In this document: positions 55,222 to 64,000 of the stretch, in pieces
Layout of the letters: the number at the start of each line of letters is the position of its first letter
How positions within the stretch are numbered: the stretch's first letter is position 1
Assembly: GCA_036925085.1 (NCBI GenBank)
Contig: JAUPFP010000001.1
Span: 3,977,001-4,041,000, forward strand
DNA length: 64,000 nucleotides
Reading direction: 5' to 3'
Source of the DNA: Brachycybe producta
Lineage: Eukaryota; Arthropoda; Diplopoda; Playtdesmida; Andrognathidae
Position numbers and translations under genes: made by a program
The notes under the pieces: model-generated
Databases searched by the model: none
Told to the model about the DNA's origin: nothing
The model's input: only the letters and a program-made list of their open reading frames with translations

Positions 55222-58200
55222 GAAGAGAAGAGGAGAGGAGGAGAAGAGAAGAGGAGAGGAGGAGAAGAGAGGAGAGGAGGAGAAGAGAAGAGGAGAGGAG
55301 AAGAGGAGAGGGGAGGAGGAGAGGAGGGGAGGTGGGGAGGAGAGAAGAGAAAAGAGGAGAAGAGGAGGAGTGGAGAGAAGAGGAGGAGAGAAGAGGAGAA
55401 GAGAAGGAGAGGAGGAGAGAAGAGGAGAAGAGAGGAGAGGAGGAGAAGAGGAGAGGAGGAGAAGAGAAGAGGAGAGGAGAAGAGAAGAGGAGAGGAGAAG
55501 AGAAGAGGAGAGGAGAAGAGAAGAGGAGAGGAGAAGAGAAGAGGAGAGGAGAGAAGAAGAAGAGAAGAGGAGAGGAGGAGAGAGAAGAGGAGAGGAGGAG
55601 AAGAGAAGAGGAGAGGAGGTGAAGAGAGAGGAGGTGAAGAGAAGAGGAGAGGAGGAGAAGAGAAGAGGAGAGGAGGAGAGGTGGGGAGGAGAGAGGAGAG
55701 AAGAGAAAAGAGGAGAAGAGGAGGAGTGGAGAGAAGAGGAGGAGAGAAGAGGAGAAGAGAAGGAGAGAGGAGAAGAGAAGAGAAGAGAAGAGGAGAGGAG
55801 GAGAGGAGAAGAGGAGGAGAGGAGGAGAGGAGAAGAGGAGAGAAGGAGAGAAGAGGAGGAGTGGAGGAAAGAAGAGGAGAGGAGAGAAGAGAAGAGGATT
55901 GGAGGAGAAGAGAAGAGGAGGAGAGGAGAAGAGGAGGAGAGGAGGAGTGGAAGAGAGAAGAGAAGAGGAGAGGAGGAGAGGAGAAGAGGAGGAGTGGAAG
56001 AGAGGAGAGGAGGAGTGGAAGAGAGAAGAGAAGAGAGGAGGAGAGGAGGAGAGAAGAGAAGAGAGGAGGAGAGGAGGAGAGGAGGAGAGGAGAAGAGGAG
56101 TGGAAGAGAGAAGAGAAGAGAAGAGGAGAGGAGAAGAGGAGGAGAGGAGAAGAGGAGAGGAGAAGAGGAGAGAAGAGGAGAGGAGGAGAGAAGAGAAAGA
56201 GGAGGAGAGAAGAGAAGAGAAGAGGAGAGGAGGAGAGGAGAAGAGAAGAGGGGGAGAGGAGGAGTGGAAGAGAGAAGAGAAGAGAAGAGGAGAGGAGGAG
56301 AGGAGGAGAGGAGAAGAGGAGGAGAGGAGGAGTGGAAGAGAGAAGAGAAGAGGAGAGGAGGAGAGGAGAAGAGGAGGAGTGGAAGAGAGAAGAGAAGAGG
56401 AGAGGAGGAGAGGAGAAGAGGAGGAGTGGAAGAGAGAAGAGAAGAGAAGAGGAGAGGAGGAGAGGAGGAGTGGAAGAGAGAAGAGAAGAGGAGAGGAGGA
56501 GAGGAGGAGAGGAGGAGTGGAAGAGAGAAGAGAAGAGGAGAAGAGAGGAGAAGAGAAGAGAAGAGGAGAGGAGGAGAGGAGAAGAGGAGAGAAGAGAAGA
56601 GAAGAGGAGACGAGGAGAGAAGAGGAGGAGAGGAGGAGAGGAGAAGAGGAGAGAAGAGAAGAGAAGAGGAGAGGAGAGGAGGAGAGGAGGAGAGGAGGAG
56701 AGGAGAGAGGAGAGGAGAAGAGGAGAGAAGAGGAGAGGAGAGAAGAGGAGAGAAGAGAAGAGGAGAGGAGGAGAGAGGAGGAGAGGAGAAGAGGAGGAGC
56801 GAAAGAGAGAATAGAAGAGGAGAGGAGGAGAGAAGAGGAAGAGAGGAGGAGAGGAGGAGAGGAGAAGAGGAGGAGTGGAAGAGAGAAGAGAAGAGGAGTG
56901 GAGAAGAGGAGGAGTGGAGGAGAGAAGAGAAGAGAAGAGGAGAAGAGGAGAGAAGAGGAGAAGAGAAGGGAAGAGGAGAAGAGAAGAGAAGAGGAGAGAA
57001 GAGAAGAGAAGAGAAGAGAAGAGGAGAGGAGGAGAGAAGAGGAGGAGAGGAGAGGAGGAGGAGGAGGAGGAGAGAAGAAGAGAAGAGGAGGAGGAGAGAA
57101 GAAGAGAAGAGGAGGAGTGGAAGAGAGAAGAGAAGAGAAGAGGAGAGGAGAGGAGAAGAGGAGGAGAGAAGAGAAGAGAAGAGGAGAGGAGGAGAGGAGA
57201 AGAGAAGAGAAGAGGAGAGGAGGAGAGGAGGAGAGGAGAGGAGGAGAGGAGAAGAGAAGAGGAGAAGAGGAGGAGAGGAAGAGAGGAGGAGAGGAAAAGA
57301 GGAGTGGAAGAGGGAAGAGAAGAAGAGGAGAGGAGGAGAGGAGAAGAGGAGAGAAGAGGAGAGGAGAAGAGGAGAGAAGAGAAGAGAAGAGGAGAGGAGG
57401 AGAGAAGAGGAGGAGAGGAGGTAAAGAAGAGGAGGAGAGGAGGAGAGAAGAGGAGTGGAGAGAAGAGGAGGAGTGGAGAGAAGAGGAGAAGAGGAGGAGA
57501 GGAGAAGAGGAGGAGAGGAGGAGAGGAGGAGAGAAGAGGAGAAGAGGAGGAGAGGAGGAGAGAAGAGGAGGAGTGGAGGAGAGAAGAGAAGAGAAGAGAA
57601 GAGGAGAGGAGAAGAGGAGGAGAGGAGGAGTGGAAGAGAGAAGAGAAGAGAAGAGGAGAGGAGAGGAGGAGAGGAGGAGAGGAGGAGAGGAGAAGAGGAG
57701 AGAAGAGAAGAGAAGAGGAGAGAAGAGAAGAGGAGAGGAGGAGAGAAGAGGAGGAGAGGAGGAGAGGAGAAGAGGAGAGAAGAGAAGAGGAGAGAAGAGG
57801 AGAGGAGAAGAGGAGAGAAGAGAAGAGGAGAGAAGAGGAGAGGAGGAGAGGAGAAGAGGAGAGAAGAGAGGAGGAGAGGAGAGGAGGAGAGAAGAGGAGG
57901 AGTGGAGGAGGAGAGAAGAGGAGGAGTGGAGGAGGAGAGAAGAGGAGGAGTGGAGGAGGAGAGAAGAGGAGGAGTGGAGGAGGAGAGAAGAGGAGGAGTG
58001 GAGGAGAGAAGAGAAGAGAAGAGAAGAGGAGAGGAGGAGAGAAGAGGAGGAGTGGAGAGAAGAGGAGGAGTGGAGGAGGAGAGAAGAGGAGGAGTGGAGG
58101 AGGAGAGAAGAGGAGGAGTGGAGGAGGAGAGAAGAGGAGGAGTGGAGGAGAGAAGAGAAGAGAAGAGGAGAGGAGAAGAGAAGAGGAGAAGAGAAGAGGA

Positions 58201-58384
58201 GAGGAGGAGAAGAGAAGAGGAGGAGAGGAGGGGAGGGGAGGAGAGAAGAAGAGGAGAAGAGAGAAGGAGAGGAGGAGAGGAAAAGAGAAGAGGAGGAGAG
58301 GAGGAGAAGAGGAGAGGAAAAGAGAAGAGAAGAGGGGGAGAGGAGATGAGGAGAGGATGAGGCTGAGAAGCTGAGAGGATGAGG
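55222..58384. repeat. 3.2 kb polypurine satellite (GAGAAGAGGAGAGGAG)
   Basis: The plus strand is nearly all G and A, built from AGAAGAGGAGAGGAG variants with an occasional GTGGA. Around 57897-58140 there is an exact 24-bp period containing GAAGAGGAGGAGTGGAGGAG. Purine-only strands of this length can form triplex (H-DNA). The minus-strand Ser/Leu and plus-strand Glu/Arg frames of over 1000 codons are artefacts of composition. Near 58360-58400 it passes through GGATGAGGATGAAAGAATG into the 23-bp satellite. Confidence 0.95.
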
Positions 58385-59735
58385 ATGAAAGAATGAAAAT
58401 GGACCCAAAATGGCTGCGAAAATGGACATAAAATGTTGGCAAAAATGGACACAAAATGGCGGTGAAATTGACACAAAATGGCGGCGAAATGGACACAAAA
58501 TGGAGGCGAAAATGGTTGCAGAAATGGACGCCAAATGGCGGCGAAAATAGATACAAAATGGCGGCGAAAATGGACACAAAATAGCGGCCAAAAACGGAGA
58601 CAAAAATGGCGGCGAAAACGGAGACAAAAATGGCGGCAAAAACAGACAAAATGGTGGCTAAAACAGACAAAATGGTGGCTAAAACAGACAAAATGGTGGC
58701 TAAAACAGACACAAAATGGCGGCGGAAACAGCCCCCAAATGGCGGCGAAAACGTACACAAAAATTAACCTAAAATGGCGGCGAAAATGTACACAAAATGG
58801 CGGCAAAATTATACCGAAAACGGCGGCAAAAATGGACCCAAAATGGAGTCGAAAATGGACATAAAATGGCAGTGAAAATGGACATAAAATGGCGGCGAAA
58901 ATGGACACAAAATGGCGGCGAAAATGGACACAAAATGGCGGCGAATATGGACACAAAATGGCGGCGAATATAGACCCAAAATGGCGGAGAAAATGGACAA
59001 AATGGTTGAGAAAATGGACACAAAATGGCGGCGAAAATGGACACAAAATGGCGGCGAAAATGGACACAAAAATGGCGAAAAAATGACCACAAAATAGCGA
59101 AAAAAATGACCACAAAATAGCGAAAAAAAATGGCGGCGAAAATGGACAAAATGGGGGGCAAAAAATGAACACAAAATGGCGGCAAAAATGGACCCAAAAT
59201 GGTAGCAAAAATACACAAAATGGCGGTGAAAATGGAACCAACATGGCGGCGAAAACGGACCTAAAATGGCGGCGAAAACAGACAAAATGGCGGCAAAAAT
59301 GGACACAAAATGGCGGCGAAAAGGACACAAAATGGTTGAGAAAATGGACAAAATGGCGGCGAAAATGGACAAATGGACACAAAATGGCGGCGAAGATGGA
59401 TACACAAAAGGCAAAAAATGGACACAAAATGGCACCGAAAATACACAAAATGGCGGAGGAAATGGACACAAAATGGCGGAGAAAATGGACACAAAATGGC
59501 GGCAAAGTTGGATACAAAAATGGCCACAAAATGGCGGCAAAAATGGACACAAAATGGCGGCGAAAATGAACCTAAATGGCGGCGAAAATGGACACAACAC
59601 GGCGGCGAAAATGGACACAACATGGCGGCGAAAATGGACACAACATGGCGCCGAAAATGGAAACAAAATGGCGCCTAAAAAGACAAAATGGCGGCGAAAT
59701 GCACACAAAATGGCGACGAAGAAAAGAAAAGGCAC
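58385..59735 (-). repeat. 23-bp satellite array, right arm (inverted)
   Basis: Roughly 57 units of GGACACAAAATGGCGGCGAA plus AAT, the exact reverse complement of the 40.07-41.34 kb monomer. It therefore runs in the opposite orientation. Variants include TGGCTAAAACAGACAAAATG repeated three times at about 58655-58700. Open frames through it have a 23-residue Lys/Trp/Asn period and are spurious. Confidence 0.95.
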
Positions 59736-59935
59736 TAAATGACGCTCAAAAATAGCACTAAAAAGGCGCTACAAATTGGTGCTAAAATGGCGCTTAAAAG
59801 TGGCGCTCAAAAATGAAGCTAAAAAGTCGCACCAGAAGGTTGAGCTAAAAAGTAGCACTAAAGTTGCTAAAAAAAACAATGCTAAAAAGTGGAGTTAAGT
59901 GGCACTAAAATGGCACTAAACAGTTCAGTTTCACA
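59736..59935. repeat. Degenerate satellite edge (GGCGCTAAAA units)
   Basis: Irregular AAAATGGCGCTTAAAAGTGG-type units that decay outward from the 23-bp array, as is common at satellite margins. Confidence 0.65.
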
Positions 59936-60174
59936 TATGCATAGAAACCAAGAGTTTTTTCAAAGACTGAAGTCAAAAAATGGTATCCATATGCACTTGT
60001 AACCATTTACGAAAGCCGCAGTAAGGTCCTAAAGTAAATGTTCGTACAGTTAAAATCCTTTCCGTGCATTATACAGTATATACCGTACATATCTAAATGC
60101 TAAATTAACCCTACATCATTTGTTACGCTTGTGATATACAGTGCGTTTCACAAATACATGTATATGTACATGTA
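59936..60174. other. Unique AT-rich sequence
   Basis: No gene or repeat recognised. Separates the satellite from the Tc1-like element. Confidence 0.5.
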
Positions 60175-60627
60175 TATAGACGCACCCCAAAAATTGGTTA
60201 TATCTCGAGTTAAACTTGATGGATTCGCCTGAAATTTTCACCATAAACAGATCATCTTTTATTACAAACTTTCTGCTAGACAGAAATTTTTTTTCTAAAA
60301 AAGGTAAAAATTAAAAAAATAAACTAGAAAATGACCGTTTCATAATTATAGACGCACAAATGAACTTTTCACTTTTATTAATTATTGTGACACAATAACA
60401 CATTCAGAACACAACAGTAACATTGAAATTTATAAGGTATATGACTGTCCTGATGTTTTAGAACTTAAAACATTCTTTTCTACATTTATACTAGATTTAT
60501 AAACATACTACTACATACATACTACATACATACATACTACTAAACACACTAGATTTATAAACACATTTACTGAAATTTTGCCCGAAGCAGCTAAAATTGG
60601 CACTTTTCAGAGATTTGATATTGTAGT

Positions 60628-61164
60628 ACTAGTGGGGTAACCCGTCATAAATGACAGGAGCAAAAATCACAGGCAATTGTGCCCAGCATTAGAATTTCTT
60701 TTCCTCCGCCCTTTTATGACGTCAGACAAAGTAACAAACCAATTAGAAATTGATGACGTTCATAAAAGGGCGGAGCAAAAGAAATTCTAATGCTGGGCAC
60801 AATTGCCTGTGATAAACTGTAGTTTAATTTTGCTACTATTACCCCCTCCCCTTTTTATATTTGAAAGAGAAAATGAGTTTTTCATTTTCTCTGGTGTGCG
60901 CATGCGTGTCGTTTGTTCTTTTTACTCCTTTCATTTCAATTTCAGTCACCCCCTCCCACTTTTTCCCCCTCCACGTTTCTCTCTCTCCCCCTTTCTACAC
61001 TTTCCAACCTTTTACTCTCTCTAATTTAATATCATGGGGTTCTTGGATGGGAAGGGTGCAACATATAGTTGACCTTGAGAAAAAAAAAGTGGTTCATTCA
61101 TTTAAATTTATATAAATTCCGATGTTACACACACACACACACACAGACCTGGCTTATTATATAT
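60628..61164. mobile_element. Insertion in the left arm, with a perfect-type hairpin and CT/AC tracts
   Basis: Absent from the matching position of the right arm (about 61890), so it entered after the palindrome formed. It begins with a foldback at about 60668-60813: CACAGGCAATTGTGCCCAGC and GAATTTC-TCCGCCCTTTTATGACGT are inverted after a short centre. It continues with CCCTCC/CTCTCC pyrimidine tracts and an (AC)n run at about 61130-61145. Frames at 60803-61115 are low complexity. The related CTCCGCCCTTTTTATGACA occurs at about 660-680. Confidence 0.7.
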
Positions 61165-61185
61165 ATAATAATCATGGCAATCTGC

Positions 61186-61434
61186 CTAATCATCATGTAC
61201 GATGGTGCCCCAAAAGTTTTCTACAGGATTTAAGTCCGGGGGACATGCCGGTCATTCGAGAGTGGTGATATTTTGGTTCCGTAACCGTTCCCTCGTTAGG
61301 TTATTGGAGGGAACTTGGGCATTTTCTTGCTGGAATTCTAAGCTAATGCTATGGAATCGATGTTTTATGGCAGTACATACCCTCGTAACAATGTCTGATA
61401 ATCACTGATATTTGTTTTAGTTGAAATATAGGCT
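61186..61434 (-). pseudogene. Tc1-like transposase fragment, left arm
   Basis: On the minus strand it encodes FQQENAQVPSNNLTRE ... NQNITTLE then a stop codon, then PACPPDLNPVENFWGTIVHD. PDLNPVENFW is the diagnostic C-terminal motif holding the last catalytic acidic residue. The second catalytic position reads E (FQQEN) instead of the usual D. Disrupted by an in-frame stop. Confidence 0.8.
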
Positions 61435-61529
61435 CCCACCAACAGGGGAAAAAATTCAACCTCGATGATTCTGATGGTTTTTATTCTTTTCTTCATATTA
61501 GAAGGATGTAAGGAAAAAACCACAATATT

Positions 61530-61877
61530 TTTTTAAACAAAATTTCGGCAGTGGGAGAGCCTAATTGTATGGGGAATATTTAGTGCCTTTGGAACGAGCA
61601 GCTTAAGTTTTTGAAAAGCAGGCTCAGCCTATATTTCAATCAAAACAAATATCAGTGATTATCAGACATTGTTACGAGGGTATGTACTGCCCTACAACAT
61701 CGATTCCATAGCATTAGCTTAGTATTCCAGCAAGAAAATGTCCCAGTTTCCTCCAATAACCTAACGAAGGAGGAATGGTTACAGAACCAAAATATCACCA
61801 CTCTCGAATGGCCGGCATGTCCCCCGGACTTAAATCCTGTAGAAAACTTTTGGAACACCATCGTACGTGATGATTAG
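61530..61877 (+). pseudogene. Tc1-like transposase fragment, right arm
   Basis: Begins in the spacer with SLIVWGIFSAFGTSS (Tc1 mid-domain, compare the VWG-FS-G pattern). After a frame change it continues with FQQENVPVSSNNLTKEEWLQ and NITTLEWPACPPDLNPVENFW, ending at TAG 61875-61877. Spacing between FQQE and the E of PVENFW is about 35 residues, as in DD34/35E enzymes. The first catalytic D region is missing and there is a frameshift, so it is inactive. Confidence 0.8.
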
Positions 61878-62230
61878 GCAGATTGCCATGATTATACTAC
61901 AATATCAAAACTCTGAAAAGTGCCATTTTAGCTGCTTCGGGCAAAATTTCTGTAAACTGTGTTTATAAATCTAGTTTAAAGTATGTAGAAAAGAATGTTT
62001 TAAGTTCTAAAACATCAGGATAGTCATATACCTTGTTAATTTTAAAGGTACTGTTGTGCTCAGAATGTTATTTTGTCACAATAATTAATAAAAGTGAAAA
62101 GTTCATTAGTGCGTCTATAATTATGAAACTGTCATTTTCCAGTTTTTAATATTTTTAATTTTAACCTTTTTAAGAAAAAATCTTCTGCCTAGCAGAAAGT
62201 TTGTAATAAACGATGATCTGCTTATGTTTA

Positions 62231-62657
62231 TTCAGAAGAAACGAGACGAAATGAAAACCCACCTATTTTATTTAACATGATTATTTTTTTATTATATAAT
62301 TATTAGTTTTGAATTTATATTTTAATTGATTTAACATGGGACATTTTTTTTCAATCTTTGAGTTATTTTTAGCTTTATTACCGAAATTTACCGATGTTAC
62401 TGGTTTCGGTAATGATGCCATTACCGAAAAACCGGTAATGCTATAAGATGACCGCTAATGGAAACCTTAATTATGGCAAGTTTTCTGAAAGACAGAAAGA
62501 ATAATCAGAATTCGAAAAATCAGATCTACAAACAAAGCCAATAGAACATGTTTTAATTATGAATTTTAATTAGCCAGTTGTAAGTTCGACAATGTTCCGA
62601 ACCAATCAAAAAAGGTTTCACATTTTACTTACGAATGGCAACCAACAAAAATAGAAA
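62231..62657 (-). other. Presumed 3' UTR and downstream of the NSFL1C-like gene
   Basis: Follows the stop codon of the minus-strand exon. A minus-strand AATAAA at 62379-62374 lies about 280 nt past the stop and could be the polyadenylation signal. A GTAAGT directly after the stop (about 62625) is probably fortuitous. ACCGGTAATG/CATTACCGAAA inverted motifs occur at 62380-62435. Confidence 0.45.
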
Positions 62658-62790
62658 TCATTGAATTCGTTGAACGATTACGGCATTCACGAGTCCCGCA
62701 TCTTTCAAAGAAACGCCGTCTTCGGTTAGTTCTCGGTTGGGAAACGTCGTCATTAGAGTAAAACAGGTGGCTGCATACTGAGGCCTCGCA
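62658..62790 (-). CDS. NSFL1C: Terminal coding exon of an NSFL1C (p47) orthologue, UBX domain C-terminus
   Basis: Too short for a routine frame scan but clear. After a strong acceptor (TTCTTTTTTGCTTTGCTCGATAG) the exon begins with the last base of a split codon and encodes 43 residues ending in TGA at 62660-62658. They start ARPQYAAT and continue [16 protein letters not shown] and [16 protein letters not shown]. From family knowledge, p47 ends with the same pattern (ARP-AAT-F-LMTTFP-KEL ... LLNAVIVQRL), the last strands of its UBX domain including the FP-R p97-binding loop. p47 is the adaptor that recruits the p97/VCP ATPase to Golgi and ER membrane fusion. p37/UBXN2 paralogues are the main alternative. 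The preceding exon should end in GA to give D-ARP. The rest of the gene lies beyond the right edge; 62791-64000 holds only intronic repeats. Confidence 0.88.
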
Positions 62791-62869
62791 CTATCGAGCA
62801 AAGCAAAAAAGAAACAAAAGTCGATCAAGTCGATTTGGAAACAAATTTTCTAACATAATAAAATAAATC

Positions 62870-63030
62870 TGACCAAGAACTTCAACTTGAACTCTCCATA
62901 CAGGGTTCCAACATAACGCTTTGCAGAGCTATTCAATAAAACAGATATCTTTTTTCTTCAGAATTGAAACCCTGTTCTGAGAGTTAAAGTTGAGGTTTAA
63001 TGACTAAGTGTCATTCTTTTATATGAACTT
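62870..63030. mobile_element. F2 foldback element in the NSFL1C-like intron
   Basis: AACTTGAACTCTCCATACAG, GGGTTCCAACATAA at the left; GAAACCCTGTTCTGAGAGTT and AATGACTAAGTGTCATT at the right. Confidence 0.7.
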
Positions 63031-63193
63031 TAAACTTTCTTGGCTCACATTAAAAACAAATTGAAAGTGCAATAAATTGTAGAAGGGTAAAAGAAGACGC
63101 TAGAAGATTTGTAAAAATAAACATTTTATAATTTTAAAAAAGGCCATAAAAATTTCCCTTTGAAAGACATGAGGGGCCAGCAGACATTGAGAG

Positions 63194-63370
63194 TGTATTA
63201 GAAACTAGAAGAGTAGTTGAATCATTCCATGGTAATTTTCACGTTGACATATTGTCCAGTTAAAGCTAAATCATTTTAAAACTGAACTAAAAAACTTATT
63301 TTAAAAGATAATCACAACATGAAACTTCTAATTAAAGTCACGTAGCAAACCCTTCTAGTTTCTAATATAC
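63194..63370. mobile_element. F3 foldback element
   Basis: GTATTAGAAACTAGAAGAGT and TTTTCACGTTGACAT at the left; AGCAAACCCTTCTAGTTTCT and AATATAC at the right are inverse. A further half arm is at about 63520-63570. Confidence 0.7.
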
Positions 63371-63387
63371 TCAATACTTTTTTATAT

Positions 63388-63500
63388 ATGTGCTTGACAA
63401 TGCTTAATGCTGCATGTGGACTTTTATGTCCCTCTGCCATAGGCCTATTTGGCTGCTTGCAGAGTACTAATTGTATTTGTAACTCTAATTGTAATTACTA
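63388..63500 (+). pseudogene. LINE 3' UTR tail, same family as 33890-34205
   Basis: GTGCTTGACAATGCTTAATG, CTTTTATGTCCCTCTGCCAT and AGGCCTATTTGGCTGC match the 3' end of the LINE fragment at 33.9 kb almost exactly, then TTGTATTTGTAA repeats. No coding part remains. Confidence 0.75.
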
Positions 63501-63683
63501 ACCTTTGAAAAGAAAGTTAACATAAAAATAACCTTAAGTGATTGTGCAACTCTTCTAGTTTCTAAAACAATTTCAGTTTTATCCGAATGTTGCACCTGAA
63601 AGACTCGAGAGAAAGAGTCAAGAGTTTCGAGGGGCGTTTACACTTTAAAAAGGGACTGGCTCACTACAGCTAACTGGGTCACT

Positions 63684-64000
63684 ACAGCTACCAAAAAAAA
63701 ATAGGCCTTTTATTTATCAATACGTTTAGTTTAGATTCGTTTCGGTTAGGTTTCATTATGTTCGGTTAGGTTTGCTTAGGATCGGTAAGGTTAGGTTAGG
63801 TTTGGTTAGGATCGATTAGGTTCGGTTAGGTTTAGGTTAGGATCGGTTAGGTTCGGTTAGGATCGTTAAGGTTCGATTAGGTAAGGTTTCATTAGGTAAG
63901 ATTCGGTTAGGTTATGGAGAAAGGGTTATTTTTTTAGCTGTAGTAACGAGAAAGTGATAAAAAAGGTCTATATTTTGTCCCCCTATTTTTTGGTAGCTGT
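63684..64000. mobile_element. TIR element with internal TTAGG-rich minisatellite (reaches window end)
   Basis: ACAGCTACCAAAAAAAAATA and GGCCTTTTATTTATCA at the left are inverse to TGATAAAAAAGGTC and CTATTTTTTGGTAGCTGT at the right edge. Between them, 63721-63916 is a degenerate 10-11 bp tandem repeat of GGTTAGGATC and GGTTAGGTTC units. The right end coincides with the window end, so flanking duplications cannot be checked. Confidence 0.7.

Larger units (their letters stand above)
60175..62230. mobile_element. Palindromic, degenerate Tc1-like transposon
   Basis: The left part (60243-60627 and 61165-61434) is inverse to the right part (61626-62230). Examples: GCAGATCATC..., TATAATTATAGACGCAC, CCCGAAGCAGCTAAAATTGG, CGGGGGACATGCCGG. 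Both arms carry the 3' part of a Tc1-like transposase and the same terminal repeat. TATAGACGCAC occurs at the outer left edge (60175-60185) and again 172 bp inward (60347-60357), as in IR/DR-type Tc1 ends. The outer right copy is lost. A 537-bp insertion (60628-61164) splits the left arm. The spacer (61435-61625) encodes further transposase sequence (VWGIFSAFG). Confidence 0.85.

Noticed and set aside
55094-59550. Open frames of over 1000 codons on both strands in the polypurine tract
   Set aside because: GA-only DNA lacks stop codons on the plus strand except TGA/TAG-type sites, and its complement encodes only Ser/Leu/Pro/Phe. Several run through the N gap. No domain is present.
61202-61861. 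Two near-identical 68-69 codon frames on opposite strands
   Set aside because: They are the antisense of the Tc1-like transposase C-terminus in each palindrome arm; the sense strand carries the PDLNPVENFW motif.
63721-63916. Chromosome-end telomere
   Set aside because: The repeats are degenerate, only about 200 bp, and are followed by an inverted end of the enclosing element rather than by more telomere repeats.

Overview
This window is AT-rich nuclear DNA from an animal, most likely an invertebrate. The evidence is intron-containing genes with GT/GC-AG splice sites, secreted lectin-type domain architectures, a p47/NSFL1C terminal exon, Tc1/mariner and hAT elements, LINE 3' ends and large satellite arrays. 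Nothing bacterial or viral was recognised. The phylum cannot be fixed from the sequence alone.

Layout. 1-9.2 kb is intergenic and packed with foldback (inverted-repeat) elements of three families: F1 (ends GGGCTCGGATTTTTATGC), F2 (CCCTCAGAACAGGGTTCCAA) and F3 (AAACTAGAAGAGTAGTTGAA). It also holds minisatellites and a mariner-type MITE nested in an F3 copy. At 9.28-10.39 kb (minus) lies an intact single-exon gene for a two-pass membrane protein. 10.4-22.5 kb holds a 0.9 kb TIR element, tandem F2 copies with CRE octamers, a CpG-containing tract with hairpins and a dyad repeat array, a hAT MITE with perfect 8-bp target duplications, a LINE 3' end and several short TIR elements.

22.9-38.2 kb (minus) is the gene-rich part: five tandem paralogues, each with three exons. 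Exon 1 encodes a signal peptide plus a PAN/apple-like domain, exon 2 a six-cysteine EGF module, and exon 3 a divergent C-type lectin-like domain (CTLD). I reconstructed all five; every one splices in frame (294, 298, 303, 299 and 297 aa) with intron phases 0 and 1. Three of the five use a GC donor at intron 1. Exon-by-exon similarity is mosaic, which suggests exon-level exchange among the copies. They are probably secreted or extracellular recognition proteins; ligands are unknown.

40.07-59.74 kb is a compound satellite of about 20 kb. It runs: a 23-bp satellite, an 8-bp CATCCATT/CATCCTTT satellite (13.8 kb), a 100-N assembly gap, a 3.2 kb polypurine satellite, then the same 23-bp satellite in inverted orientation. 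The many long open frames there are by-products of short-period repeats. 60.2-62.2 kb is a palindromic, degenerate Tc1-like transposon. At 62.66-62.79 kb (minus) is the last coding exon of an NSFL1C (p47) orthologue whose other exons lie beyond the window. The window ends inside a TIR element that carries a TTAGG-rich minisatellite.
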